Assembly: GCF_900155585.1 (NCBI RefSeq)
Contig: NZ_LT707418.1
Coordinates: 186,001 to 250,000 of the forward strand
Direction of reading: 5' to 3'
DNA from: Aedoeadaptatus urinae
GTDB taxonomy: Bacteria > Bacillota > Clostridia > Tissierellales > Peptoniphilaceae
DNA: 64,000 nucleotides
Shown piece by piece: positions 1-8,572 of the stretch. Under the pieces are notes generated by a model, which was not told the DNA's origin, did not search any database, and worked only from the letters and a program-made list of their open reading frames with translations. Position 1 is the stretch's first letter, and each line of letters opens with the position of its first letter. Position numbers and translations under genes: made by a program.

Positions 1-2
1 TT

Positions 3-644
3 TCATAAGCGTCTCAACGCCTCGATGGCGACCATGGGGTCGTCCTGTTTAAAGATATAGGATCCGGCCACCAGACTGTCACAGCCCGCCTTCACCATTT
101 GTGCGCCGGTGGTTTCGTTGATGCCGCCGTCCACCATGATTTCCAAATCCTTGCGATCGGTCATGGTCCTTAATTGCTTCGCTTTTTCAATGGTCGAAGG
201 AATAAAGGATTGGCCGCCGAAGCCGGGATTCACGCTCATCAAAAGCACCAGGTCCACATCGTCCAGCAGATAGCGGATAGATTCGGGGTTTTGCGACGGA
301 TTTAAACTGACGCCGGCCTTTACACCAGCTTCTTTTATTTTATGAATGAGGCGGTGAGCGTGAATGGTGGCATCGATGTGAAAGGTGATTCGATCGGCCC
401 CTGCGGCGATGTAGTCATCGACGGAATCCTCCGGCTTATCGATCATTAAATGCACGTCGAAGGGAATGGACGTGAAGGGACGTATGGCTTTAATCACCGG
501 CGGTCCGAAGGTTAAATTCGGCACGTACTTGCCGTCCATAACGTCGATATGAATGAAGTCCACGGCAGCCTTATCCAAAAATGCAATAGCTTCGCCTAAT
601 TTAGAAAAATCTGCCGACAAAATCGACGGTGCCACTATCGCCAT
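3..644 (-). CDS. rpe: Ribulose-phosphate 3-epimerase
   Basis: This enzyme interconverts D-ribulose 5-phosphate and D-xylulose 5-phosphate in the cytosolic pentose phosphate pathway. The 213-residue TIM-barrel protein is of normal family length. It opens with the conserved VAPSILSADF stretch and shows metal-ligand candidates His32, Asp34 and His65 (HIDVMDG and FDVHLMI), with a late VDGGIN phosphate-binding loop. The start overlaps the end of rsgA by ten bases, a pairing common in Bacillota, so the gene is probably translationally coupled as part of the rsgA-prkC-prpC operon. The stop codon lies two bases from the window edge, so the gene is complete. Confidence 0.97.
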   Translation of the reverse strand: MAIVAPSILSADFSKLGEAIAFLDKAAVDFIHIDVMDGKYVPNLTFGPPVIKAIRPFTSIPFDVHLMIDKPEDSVDDYIAAGADRITFHIDATIHAHRLIHKIKEAGVKAGVSLNPSQNPESIRYLLDDVDLVLLMSVNPGFGGQSFIPSTIEKAKQLRTMTDRKDLEIMVDGGINETTGAQMVKAGCDSLVAGSYIFKQDDPMVAIEALRRL

Positions 645-1519
645 TTCTCGTTCTCCTTTTCTCTTAATTCCTCGTAAAAGCGCATATAGTTTTCGAAGCG
701 ACTCGACGGGATCTCTCCCTTCTCATAGGCGTCCCGCACGGCACATCCCGGCTCTTTCATATGCCGACAGTCCTGAAACTTACAATTTCTCATAAAGGGG
801 ATGAATTCCCTGAAGTGTTCATCAAGATTTTCTGAGGAAATCGAATCAATTTCGATACTCGAAAAGCCCGGCGTATCGAAAAGATAGATGCCTTTTTCTC
901 CCGTGAAGATTTCCGTATGCCGCGTCGTATGCTTGCCGCGATTGGTTTTCTCGCTGACCGTTCCCGTTTCCATATCCAAATTTAAGACGTGATTAAGAAA
1001 GGTCGTCTTTCCGGATCCCGACACGCCGCTTAAAACCGTCGTCTTGTCGTAAAGCATTTCTTTTAAAGCCTTCACGGAAGCTTGGTCTGCTTCAGACAAG
1101 GCCATAACATCGTAGCCGCAGGCTTCGTATAGTTTACGAAGGCGACTCGCCTCTTCCGGATCCAAATCACATTTCGATACGACGGGAACGACGAGGACAT
1201 TTTTCTGCTCGTAGTAGGCGAGCATTTTATCCACTAAAAACAGATTGTATTTCGGATTTGCCGTGGGAATGAAAACCAAAATTTGATCCACATTTGCCAC
1301 CGGCGGGCGAAGCAGAGAGTTTTTTCTCGGGAAAATTTCTTCTACCGAATTGAGCCGATCCCCTTCGTCGATTAAAAGCTCCACGTAATCGCCGACGACG
1401 GGTTTTCTTTTTTGATGGCGAAAAATTCCCCGCGCCCGCGTTTCGTAGACTTCGCCGTCCTCGGCCATGACATAGTAAAATCCTCCGAGCAATTTGGTGA
1501 TTCTACCTTTTTTGTTCAT
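635..1519 (-). CDS. rsgA: Ribosome small subunit-dependent GTPase A
   Basis: RsgA is a circularly permuted GTPase that checks late 30S subunit maturation. The 294-residue protein shows an N-terminal OB-fold region, then the permuted order of G motifs: VVSKCDLD (G4-like), the P-loop GVSGSGKTTF and DTPGF (G3). A C-terminal zinc-binding cluster of the form C-x4-C-x-H-x5-C follows in CKFQDCRH and its downstream Cys. Its ATG overlaps the prkC stop by one base (TAATG), so it is coupled to the kinase gene. The prkC-rsgA-rpe order is classic for Bacillota, and PrkC is known to phosphorylate RsgA (CpgA) in Bacillus. Confidence 0.97.
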   Translation of the reverse strand: MNKKGRITKLLGGFYYVMAEDGEVYETRARGIFRHQKRKPVVGDYVELLIDEGDRLNSVEEIFPRKNSLLRPPVANVDQILVFIPTANPKYNLFLVDKMLAYYEQKNVLVVPVVSKCDLDPEEASRLRKLYEACGYDVMALSEADQASVKALKEMLYDKTTVLSGVSGSGKTTFLNHVLNLDMETGTVSEKTNRGKHTTRHTEIFTGEKGIYLFDTPGFSSIEIDSISSENLDEHFREFIPFMRNCKFQDCRHMKEPGCAVRDAYEKGEIPSSRFENYMRFYEELREKENEKWR

Positions 1520-3480
1520 TAAAAGTTCACCGATTTCACAGTTTTTCCGTCCACGCGCAAAATGGCTCTGTCGCCGGGGCTTCCTTGAACAGGGTAGGAC
1601 CCGTTAGAACCGCTGCCTAATTCTTCGTGTACAACCGTACGTTCGCTGCCTCCGGATTGAACGACTACTTCAATTTCATGAGTATTTCCATCGTCCGGAA
1701 CGCGGTATGAAAGGTTCTTGTGACTGGTAGTTCCGCCGTTTTCATCGCCGCCCTGATCTCCCCTCGAACGCTTACTGATAATAATATCCACAGCCGTGCC
1801 TTGTTTGACTTGGTTGCCGCTATTGTATTGTTGCCATACGACTTCTCCGGGACCGACGGAAATATCTTCACGTTCTTCGATATTACCCAGCTTGAGACCT
1901 TGTTGGCTTAAAAGCGTTCTGGCTTTTTCCAGTGTGACGCCCTTCAAATTGGGAACGACGGTCGTCTTGTCGTCGGCGCCTTTGCTCATAATGACGTGAA
2001 CACTGTCGCCTTTTTTGATTTTTTCATCGGCCTTCGGCGATTGACTGATGATGCGATCCGCCGGCACGTCGTCTGAGAATTCCGTCTTATCGACGACGAG
2101 ATTCAGTCCCGCACTTCTCAGCGTCGCCTGCGCTTCGGAAATGGTCATATTTTCCAAATCGGGGGCCTTCACCTCTTCAGCCTCCTTGGCGATTACAATG
2201 GAGAATTGATCGCCGCGACTGATTACCTCGCCGGCATCTACGGATTGTGACAGAACGGTGCCCGGTTTTATGCCTTCATCGGAATCCTTTTCGTCGATTT
2301 CCAAGGTCAGGTCGTTGGACGCGGCGAAATCCTTGGCTTCGGATACGTCTTTTCCGATTAAGTCGATCATTTCGACGGCCGCTCCCTTTTCATTGGAAAG
2401 CAGCATGTCTTTTATTTTCGAACCGCCGAAGGCCAGCCCGAAGAGCAACAAGAGGGCAAGTAACACCCCACCTATGGTCGCCACGGGATTGGATTTCTTC
2501 TTCGGGGCTTTTGTCGGGATGGGCCGCGTATTTCGCCTCAGCTGCGGCGCCGTATCTCTCGATGCCCTACTCGCCTGACTCGGACGATTCACACTTGGCG
2601 GAATCACCACCGTGGTTCGCGTCTCCGTTTGTGCATGGTCGCCGTAAACCTTGCCCAGTAAAATCGCCTTCACATCTTCGATAATCATACTGACGTTTTC
2701 GTACCGATCCGACGGTTTCTTTTCCGTCATGTGCCTGAAGACTCGATCGACTTCGGGGCTCACTTTCGGATTTCTCTCCGAGGGCATGGGAATTTCGTTT
2801 TGCACGTGCATCAATGCCACGGTAATTGGATTTTCAGAATCGAAGGGCACTTCACCGGTAAGCATTTCAAATAAGACGATCCCCATGGAGTAGATATCGC
2901 TCCTGGCGTCGACCTTTTGTCCACGGGCCTGCTCCGGCGAAAAGTAATGGACGCTTCCCATGACGGCGTTGGTCACGGTCACCGTAGCATTTCCCGCCAT
3001 GCGGGCGATGCCGAAGTCCGTCACCTTCACGCGGTTGTCCCGGGTCACCATGATGTTTTGGGATTTAATATCCCGGTGAATTATATTTTTACTGTGGGCA
3101 ATCTTTAAAGCCTCAGCGATTTGAATCAGGTAATTCAGCGCCTGATTTTGACTTAGCATGCCCTCCTCTTTAATCAATTCCTTTAAGGTCTTGCCGTCGA
3201 TGTATTCCATAACGATGTAATACACGTTTTCATCCGCCACGGTTTCCATACCGACGTCGTAGATACTGACGATATTGGGATGGGAAATGCTGGCGGCAGC
3301 CAAGGATTCGCGACGGAATTTGCGAATGAAATTGTCGTCTTCGTTGTATTCGCTCTTCAGAACTTTAATGGCAACGATTCGGTCAAGCCTGCGGTCGTGC
3401 GCCTTGTAGACGTCACCCATGCCGCCGCTGCCGATTCGTTTCAGGCATTCATACCTGTCAGCTAAAATCATTCCTTGCAT
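1519..3480 (-). CDS. prkC: Ser/Thr protein kinase with PASTA domains
   Basis: This membrane eukaryotic-like kinase senses peptidoglycan fragments or lipid II through external PASTA domains. With the start chosen at 3480 it has 653 residues. The kinase domain spans about 8-270, with a glycine loop near 17-20, Lys39, HRD at 135-137 and DFG at 155-157. A basic linker, one membrane span near 337-357, three PASTA repeats (about 370-580) and a Ser/Gly-rich tail with a small beta domain follow. I prefer the ATG at 3480 because it follows an AGGTGAAGGT ribosome-binding site and lies four bases after the phosphatase stop. An upstream ATG at 3507 would overlap prpC. The neighbouring phosphatase gene is its usual partner. 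Confidence 0.95.
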   Translation of the reverse strand: MQGMILADRYECLKRIGSGGMGDVYKAHDRRLDRIVAIKVLKSEYNEDDNFIRKFRRESLAAASISHPNIVSIYDVGMETVADENVYYIVMEYIDGKTLKELIKEEGMLSQNQALNYLIQIAEALKIAHSKNIIHRDIKSQNIMVTRDNRVKVTDFGIARMAGNATVTVTNAVMGSVHYFSPEQARGQKVDARSDIYSMGIVLFEMLTGEVPFDSENPITVALMHVQNEIPMPSERNPKVSPEVDRVFRHMTEKKPSDRYENVSMIIEDVKAILLGKVYGDHAQTETRTTVVIPPSVNRPSQASRASRDTAPQLRRNTRPIPTKAPKKKSNPVATIGGVLLALLLLFGLAFGGSKIKDMLLSNEKGAAVEMIDLIGKDVSEAKDFAASNDLTLEIDEKDSDEGIKPGTVLSQSVDAGEVISRGDQFSIVIAKEAEEVKAPDLENMTISEAQATLRSAGLNLVVDKTEFSDDVPADRIISQSPKADEKIKKGDSVHVIMSKGADDKTTVVPNLKGVTLEKARTLLSQQGLKLGNIEEREDISVGPGEVVWQQYNSGNQVKQGTAVDIIISKRSRGDQGGDENGGTTSHKNLSYRVPDDGNTHEIEVVVQSGGSERTVVHEELGSGSNGSYPVQGSPGDRAILRVDGKTVKSVNF

Positions 3481-3484
3481 ACCT

Positions 3485-4189
3485 TCACCTACTCTTATCA
3501 AAGACAATGACGGTTATATTGTCTTTTCCATGATTGTCCAAAGCCGTTTGTACCAGCTTTTTCGAAATATCGCCGTTTTCTGTTTCCAATATCCTTTGAA
3601 TCGTCTCCGGAACGACGACGTCGGAAAGACCGTCGGAGCATAGGATGATAAATCTTAGGTCTTCATCCAAACTTCGTATTTGAAAATCCACGCCCTGTGT
3701 CGTGCCCAAGGCTTTCGTCAGGACATTTTTCTTCGGATGGACCCGCGCCTCTTCCTCGGAGATATCGCCGATATCCAAAAGATAGTTGACGAAGCTGTCG
3801 TCTTTCGATATTTGAAACAGCTTGCCGTCGTAACCGTAAATTCTGGAATCGCCGATGTTAATGTAATAGAGCTTGTCCTCGAATAAATAGACCAAGCTTA
3901 AGGTCGTGCCCATGCCGCGAAATTTTAAATGGGCTGCCGATTGTTTAAAGATTTCCGCATTGACGTCCTGAACGCCTTTGTTCAAGAGGTCCATCAGCTC
4001 CTTTTCGTTGTCAACGGGTTGGGAGAGCACTTCCTTTAATCGGTTCACCGCCAAGGCGCTGGCCTTTTCACCCGCTGCGTGACCACCCATGCCGTCGGCC
4101 AGGATGGCGAATCGCTTTTTCGGATCCACATAGTAACTGTCTTCGTTATTTTCCCTGCCACCGATGTGGGTGTATGCAGATATTATCAT
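3485..4189 (-). CDS. prpC: PP2C-family protein phosphatase (Stp/PrpC)
   Basis: This cytosolic metal-dependent phosphatase removes phosphate from Ser/Thr residues added by the adjacent PASTA kinase. The 234-residue protein is of typical length. It carries the PP2C metal-binding motifs: AILADGMGGH near residue 30, GDSRIYG in the middle, LCSDGLSDVV and the terminal GKDNITVIV. It is followed directly by prkC, four bases away. It is preceded by rlmN, the gene order seen in many Bacillota (rsmB-rlmN-prpC-prkC-rsgA-rpe). Confidence 0.96.
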   Translation of the reverse strand: MIISAYTHIGGRENNEDSYYVDPKKRFAILADGMGGHAAGEKASALAVNRLKEVLSQPVDNEKELMDLLNKGVQDVNAEIFKQSAAHLKFRGMGTTLSLVYLFEDKLYYINIGDSRIYGYDGKLFQISKDDSFVNYLLDIGDISEEEARVHPKKNVLTKALGTTQGVDFQIRSLDEDLRFIILCSDGLSDVVVPETIQRILETENGDISKKLVQTALDNHGKDNITVIVFDKSR

Positions 4190-4193
4190 TGTA

Positions 4194-5219
4194 TCACCTT
4201 GCCTTTATGGCTTCAGAACCCGCTTTTAATTGTCCACAGCTGGCCTGTATGTCACTGCCTAATTCTCTTCGTATTGTACACGATACGCCGGCCTGAGACA
4301 ACTCTCGCTGAAATCGAATGATGTGCTCTCTCGACGGCTTGCTCTCGTCGAAATGGTCCGTATCATTAAGAGGAATAAGGTTCACGTGACAGGGAAGCCC
4401 CTTGGTCAGTGCCTTCATCTCTTTAATATTTCGCGGCTGATCGTTTTTCCCCTGAATGAGCGTGTACTCCAATGTGATGCGCTGCTTCGTCTCGTCGCAA
4501 TAGTAGCGAAGAGCACGGAACAATTCGTCCAGGGTATACTTCCGGGCGATGGGCATCAGGGTCGCTCTCGCCCCTTGCTCCGTTTCGTGAAGGCTGATGG
4601 CCAAGTTAATCGGCAGGCCCTCGTCGGCCAGGGAGCGTATCCCCTCAACCAAGCCACAGGTGGATATGGTCATGGACCGGTAGCTCATGTTTTTTCCCTT
4701 AGGCTCGTGTAAGAGGCGCAAAAACCGCAACACATTGTCGTAATTATCGAAGGGCTCGCCGCTTCCCATAAGAATTATATTTCCGATGGAGACGGATTCA
4801 CTTTCCTCCACGGCGTATATCTGTTACAGCATCTCAAAGGGCCTCAGATCGCGTATGCGGCCTTTTAAGGTGGACACACAAAAGCTACATCCCATGCGAC
4901 ACCCGACTTGGGTAGAGACGCACAGGCTGTAGCCGTGATGGTATTTCATCAATACCCCTTCAACGATTTCGCCGTCCTCCAATTCATAAAGGTACTTTTT
5001 TGTCTCGTCAAGCTTTGACGCCAGACGCTTCACGATTTTAACGCCGCGCAAAGGCTCGGGCAATGCGCTTTTCAAAGAGTCAGGAACGTTAGACAAAGCG
5101 TTCAGGGATTTTCTTTGGCCGTGAATGCCTTCAAAAAGCTGTGTCCCCCGAAAGCTTTTTTCGCCTAAGGTCAGAACAAATTCTTTTAATTCTCCAGGCG
5201 TCATTTCCATCCAATGCAT
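4194..5219 (-). pseudogene. rlmN: 23S rRNA/tRNA m2A methyltransferase RlmN, interrupted by an in-frame stop
   Basis: RlmN is a radical SAM enzyme that methylates C2 of A2503 in 23S rRNA and A37 in some tRNAs. The reading frame from the ATG at 5219 to the stop at 4194 would give 341 residues, normal for the family, but a TAA codon sits in frame at 4826-4824. The upstream part has the N-terminal domain and the radical SAM cluster motif CRMGCSFC. The downstream part, in the same frame, has MGSGEPFDNYD and the C-terminal SDIQASCGQL with the methylated Cys. No frameshift is needed to join them. An internal GTG at 4811 could start the second part but has no visible ribosome-binding site. A real nonsense mutation, readthrough or a sequence error are all possible. 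Confidence 0.9.
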
Positions 5220-6475
5220 TAGGAGTCCTTTCTTACGATACAGGCCATGGTAAAGCCGTCGGTGCCGTGGCGGTGAGGCCAGTAGCGAATGCCCTTTTCT
5301 TTCAGTCGGCACTCCGGATGGTCGGAAAGAAACGAATGCAAGACGCCTTCGTTTTCTTCCACCGTGACGGAGCAGGTGCTGTAGACCAATTCGCCGCCTG
5401 CATTTAGTGCGTCGTAGGCGTTTTCGAGAATGAGTCGTTGGATCCGCGCCAATTGCAGGCAGTCCTTCAGATTCACCCGATATTTGATTTCGGGCTTTCT
5501 CCGAATCAAGCCCAGGCCGGAGCAAGGGGCATCCACCAATATGCGGTCGTATTTTTTCTTAGGCAGAGGCGTTTTTGCGTCCCTTACTGCCGTCGTAATA
5601 TTTTCATAGCCTAATCGCCGAATATTTTCGTCCATCCTATCCAAGCGCGCCTTCGACGAATCGAAGGCATCGACATGGGCAAAGATTTCCGCCATTTGAA
5701 AGCTCTTGCCGCCGGGTGCGGCGCAAAGATCCAAGGCCTCGGCCTCTTTATCCGGCGTAAACAGGCCCACCACCGCCTGGGATGCAGCGTCCTGGACATA
5801 AAACCGCCCTTCCTTGTAGGCCTTTGTTTCGAATAGCCCCTGAGGATTTTTTACATTCAGTGCCAAAGGGACGGTTTCGATTGCGTCGCAAGTAAAGCCA
5901 AGCTCTTCCAGCTCGGACATCAATGTGCTTCTGTCGACGGACACGGCGCGCAGCGTTAAGGGTGCTCTGTCGAAGGTGGATTTTAAAAAAGCTTCCGTTT
6001 CGCCTTTTAAAAGCTGCTGCAGATAAGAGACCCATTCTTTGCTAAAGCTATAGGTCACGGCCAGGCGATTCACTTCATCTTCTTCATCGACGACAAAGGC
6101 ATCGTCGCCTTGTCGAATCACTTGCCTCAATACGCCGTTGACCAAGCCCGCCGCACCTTTGTTGGCAATGATCTTGGCCATCTCTACCGTTTCGTTGACC
6201 ACGGCGTGATCCGGCACTCGCTCTAAAAACCGCATTTGATAAAGGGCCATGCGGAGCAGAAGCCGAATATTGCGATCCAAATCATAGGGCTTTTTAACGA
6301 AACGGTCGATGACGTAGTCGAGGAAAATTTTATGTTGCACCGTGCCGTAAACGATGGTCTCCGCCAAATTTCGATCCACAGCTTTTAAGCCCACAGGATC
6401 GAAGACGTCCTGTATAAAGGCGCCTGCCTCCACCTTTTCCAAGGTGCTCAGTGCGAGAAAGCGGGGATTTTTCAC
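5219..6475 (-). CDS. rsmB: 16S rRNA (cytosine 967-C5)-methyltransferase RsmB
   Basis: RsmB methylates C967 of 16S rRNA using S-adenosylmethionine. The 418-residue protein has an N-terminal NusB-like RNA-binding domain (about 1-140) and a C-terminal Rossmann methyltransferase domain. The latter carries DLCAAPGGKSF for SAM binding and the two family cysteines in VDAPCSGLG and YSTCSVTVEEN. Its stop overlaps the rlmN start by one base (TAATG). Its own start overlaps the stop of the metalloprotease gene, so the block is one operon. Confidence 0.96.
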   Translation of the reverse strand: MKNPRFLALSTLEKVEAGAFIQDVFDPVGLKAVDRNLAETIVYGTVQHKIFLDYVIDRFVKKPYDLDRNIRLLLRMALYQMRFLERVPDHAVVNETVEMAKIIANKGAAGLVNGVLRQVIRQGDDAFVVDEEDEVNRLAVTYSFSKEWVSYLQQLLKGETEAFLKSTFDRAPLTLRAVSVDRSTLMSELEELGFTCDAIETVPLALNVKNPQGLFETKAYKEGRFYVQDAASQAVVGLFTPDKEAEALDLCAAPGGKSFQMAEIFAHVDAFDSSKARLDRMDENIRRLGYENITTAVRDAKTPLPKKKYDRILVDAPCSGLGLIRRKPEIKYRVNLKDCLQLARIQRLILENAYDALNAGGELVYSTCSVTVEENEGVLHSFLSDHPECRLKEKGIRYWPHRHGTDGFTMACIVRKDS

Positions 6476-7158
6476 TAGTCCCGTCTCCTTCCCAGAGAAA
6501 GAAAGCGGAGTAAGGTGCCGATGGCCGTTAAGAGACTGGCCACGTAGGTTAGAGCCGCGGCGGAAAGAATCCGTTCCACGCCCACCATTTCCTCTCCCGA
6601 CAAAATGCCGTCGGCCAAAATAACCTTGGCTCGATGGCTGGCGTTATATTCCACGGGGAGAGTCAATAGTTGAAACAGGACGGTAATGGCGAAAAGTGCG
6701 ATGCCCAGCTTCAACAATGGTGCAAAGGCAAACAGACCTGCGAAGATTAGAATAAAAGACAGATTCGATCCTAAATTTGCCGCAGGAACGATGGCATTGC
6801 GCATACTCAGCGGTGCGTAGGCTTCGTGATGTTGAATGGCGTGGCCGCACTCGTGAGCGGCGATGCCCAGTGCCGCAATGGATGTGGAGTCGTAAACGGG
6901 ATCGGAGAGGCGCAACACCTTGTGGGACGGATCGTAGTGATCCGTCAGGCTTCCCCGCACGCGATCGATGGTCACGTCGTAAATGCCGTGGTTTTTCAGA
7001 ATGGCTTCCGCCACCGAGCGGCCGGTCAAGCCCTCGCGATTGGTGATGCGACTGTATTTATCGAAATTTGCCCTGATTTTCGATTGTGCATAAAGTGCCA
7101 AAAGAAAGCCGGGAAGAATATAAATCAGGTAATCCAAATTGTAGTACATGCCGTACAT
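6475..7158 (-). CDS. Zinc metallopeptidase, YugP family
   Basis: This is a membrane-bound putative zinc protease of the YugP (Zn_peptidase_2) family, whose substrates are unknown. The 227-residue protein begins with a membrane anchor near residues 8-24. It carries the HExxH-type motif AHECGHAIQH near residue 120 and has two to three more hydrophobic segments in its second half. The length matches the family. It sits between fmt and rsmB, a frequent position for this family in clostridia, with its ATG overlapping the fmt stop. Confidence 0.9.
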   Translation of the reverse strand: MYGMYYNLDYLIYILPGFLLALYAQSKIRANFDKYSRITNREGLTGRSVAEAILKNHGIYDVTIDRVRGSLTDHYDPSHKVLRLSDPVYDSTSIAALGIAAHECGHAIQHHEAYAPLSMRNAIVPAANLGSNLSFILIFAGLFAFAPLLKLGIALFAITVLFQLLTLPVEYNASHRAKVILADGILSGEEMVGVERILSAAALTYVASLLTAIGTLLRFLSLGRRRD

Positions 7159-8072
7159 TAAATTTCACCCTCCTCGTCTAAATGGGCGCCTGCCAAATAG
7201 GACACGACGTCCATGCGTTTTTTACCGGGTCGTTGAATTTCCTTTAATGAAACGGAGCCCTCTTTCGTGCCGATCAACAAATTCTTTTTCGTCGCCTTAA
7301 ATCTTCCGGCGGGAACTTTTTCGTCGCTTAGCTCACCGTCGTAAATCTTTAAATGTTCTCCGCGAAAGAGAAAACGGGCGCCGGGCATCGGCGAAAAGGC
7401 GCGAATCTTTTGAAGGAACTCGGTTGCCGTCAGCTCTTCGGCGCGAAGCGTCAAAAGCTCCTCGTCGATTTTCGATGCATAGGTGGCTTTGTCGTGATCC
7501 TGCTCAGTGAACGTCACGGCTTCATTTTCCATGTCCTGGACAAATTCCCTAATGAGATCCGCTCCGAAGCTTGCCAATTCGTCGTGAATGGCGCCGAAGC
7601 TTTTGTCGCCGATCGGCGTTTTTTTCATGGCATAAACGGGACCGCTGTCCAGGCCCGCCTCCACCTGCATCAGGCTGACGCCGGTCTCCTCATCGCCGTT
7701 GAGGATGGCCCATTGCATAGGGGCCGCCCCACGATACTTGGGGAGCAAAGAGCTGTGCACATTGACGATGTATTTTTTCGGAATCGCCAGGAGGGCTTCC
7801 GATAATATTTGGCCGTAAGCCACGACGACGAACAGATCCGCCTCTTGAGCCTTTAACTTCTCCAGGGCCTCGTCCGTATTGCAGCTATGGGGCTGGAAGA
7901 CTTCGATGCCCATGGCTTCGGCTTCTTCCTTTACCGGCGTGGGGAGAAGCTTTTTGCCTCGGCCTTTTTTCTTATCCTCACGGGTCACCACCAAGGTGAC
8001 GTCACAAATTTCATTAAGCACTTTTAGTGTAGGAACGGCGAAGTCCGGTGTGCCGAAAAAAACCGCCTTCAT
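7158..8072 (-). CDS. fmt: Methionyl-tRNA formyltransferase
   Basis: Fmt formylates the initiator Met-tRNA using 10-formyltetrahydrofolate. The protein shows the formyltransferase N-terminal motif VFFGTPDFAVP, the catalytic region VNVHSSLLPKYRGAAP with Asn and His, and a C-terminal OB-like domain. Two adjacent ATGs (8075 and 8072) overlap the def stop. The second is better spaced from the GAGGAG ribosome-binding site, giving 304 residues. It is transcribed after def, its functional partner, and the 10-formyl-THF supplier fhs lies downstream in the window. Confidence 0.97.
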   Translation of the reverse strand: MKAVFFGTPDFAVPTLKVLNEICDVTLVVTREDKKKGRGKKLLPTPVKEEAEAMGIEVFQPHSCNTDEALEKLKAQEADLFVVVAYGQILSEALLAIPKKYIVNVHSSLLPKYRGAAPMQWAILNGDEETGVSLMQVEAGLDSGPVYAMKKTPIGDKSFGAIHDELASFGADLIREFVQDMENEAVTFTEQDHDKATYASKIDEELLTLRAEELTATEFLQKIRAFSPMPGARFLFRGEHLKIYDGELSDEKVPAGRFKATKKNLLIGTKEGSVSLKEIQRPGKKRMDVVSYLAGAHLDEEGEI

Positions 8073-8557
8073 CATTGCTCCTCATCCCCTTCCCGGGATT
8101 TGTCTACGTTATACATTTCATCGGCGCGGTCGGTGTAGAGGATCCCTTCCAGGTGATCCATTTCATGTTGAATGATGCGGGCGAGAAAATCCTCGGCTTC
8201 CAAGGTCTTCTCTTTCCCCTTTTCGTCCGTATAATTGATCTTTATCTTTTCAAAGCGCTTTACCCTACCCATGCGCTCGGGAACGCTTAAACAGCCTTCC
8301 ATGGCTTCACAAGACCCTTCTTCGGCCACGCGCTCCGGATTAATAAGCACCAGCTTCGTTTCCTCGTAATCGTCCAAGACGATGAGGCGCTTTAATTTTC
8401 CGATCTGTACGGCGGCGAGGCCGACGCCGTCCGCCTCATACATGGTGTCGTACATATCGTCGATGAGTTGCAGCAAATCGTCGTCGAAGGCTTCTACCCT
8501 CCGAGATTTCTTACGTAGTATGGGATCGCCGTCGATGCGGATTTGTAATTTCGCCAT
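8072..8557 (-). CDS. def: Peptide deformylase
   Basis: This enzyme removes the N-formyl group from nascent proteins at the ribosome exit. The 161-residue protein has all three signature motifs: GVGLAAVQIG, EGCLSVPE with the metal Cys, and the HEMDHLEG helix with two metal His and the catalytic Glu. A charged tail follows. It lies 15 bases after priA and overlaps fmt, the usual priA-def-fmt order. Confidence 0.97.
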   Translation of the reverse strand: MAKLQIRIDGDPILRKKSRRVEAFDDDLLQLIDDMYDTMYEADGVGLAAVQIGKLKRLIVLDDYEETKLVLINPERVAEEGSCEAMEGCLSVPERMGRVKRFEKIKINYTDEKGKEKTLEAEDFLARIIQHEMDHLEGILYTDRADEMYNVDKSREGDEEQ

Positions 8558-8572
8558 GTCTCACTTCCTTCT

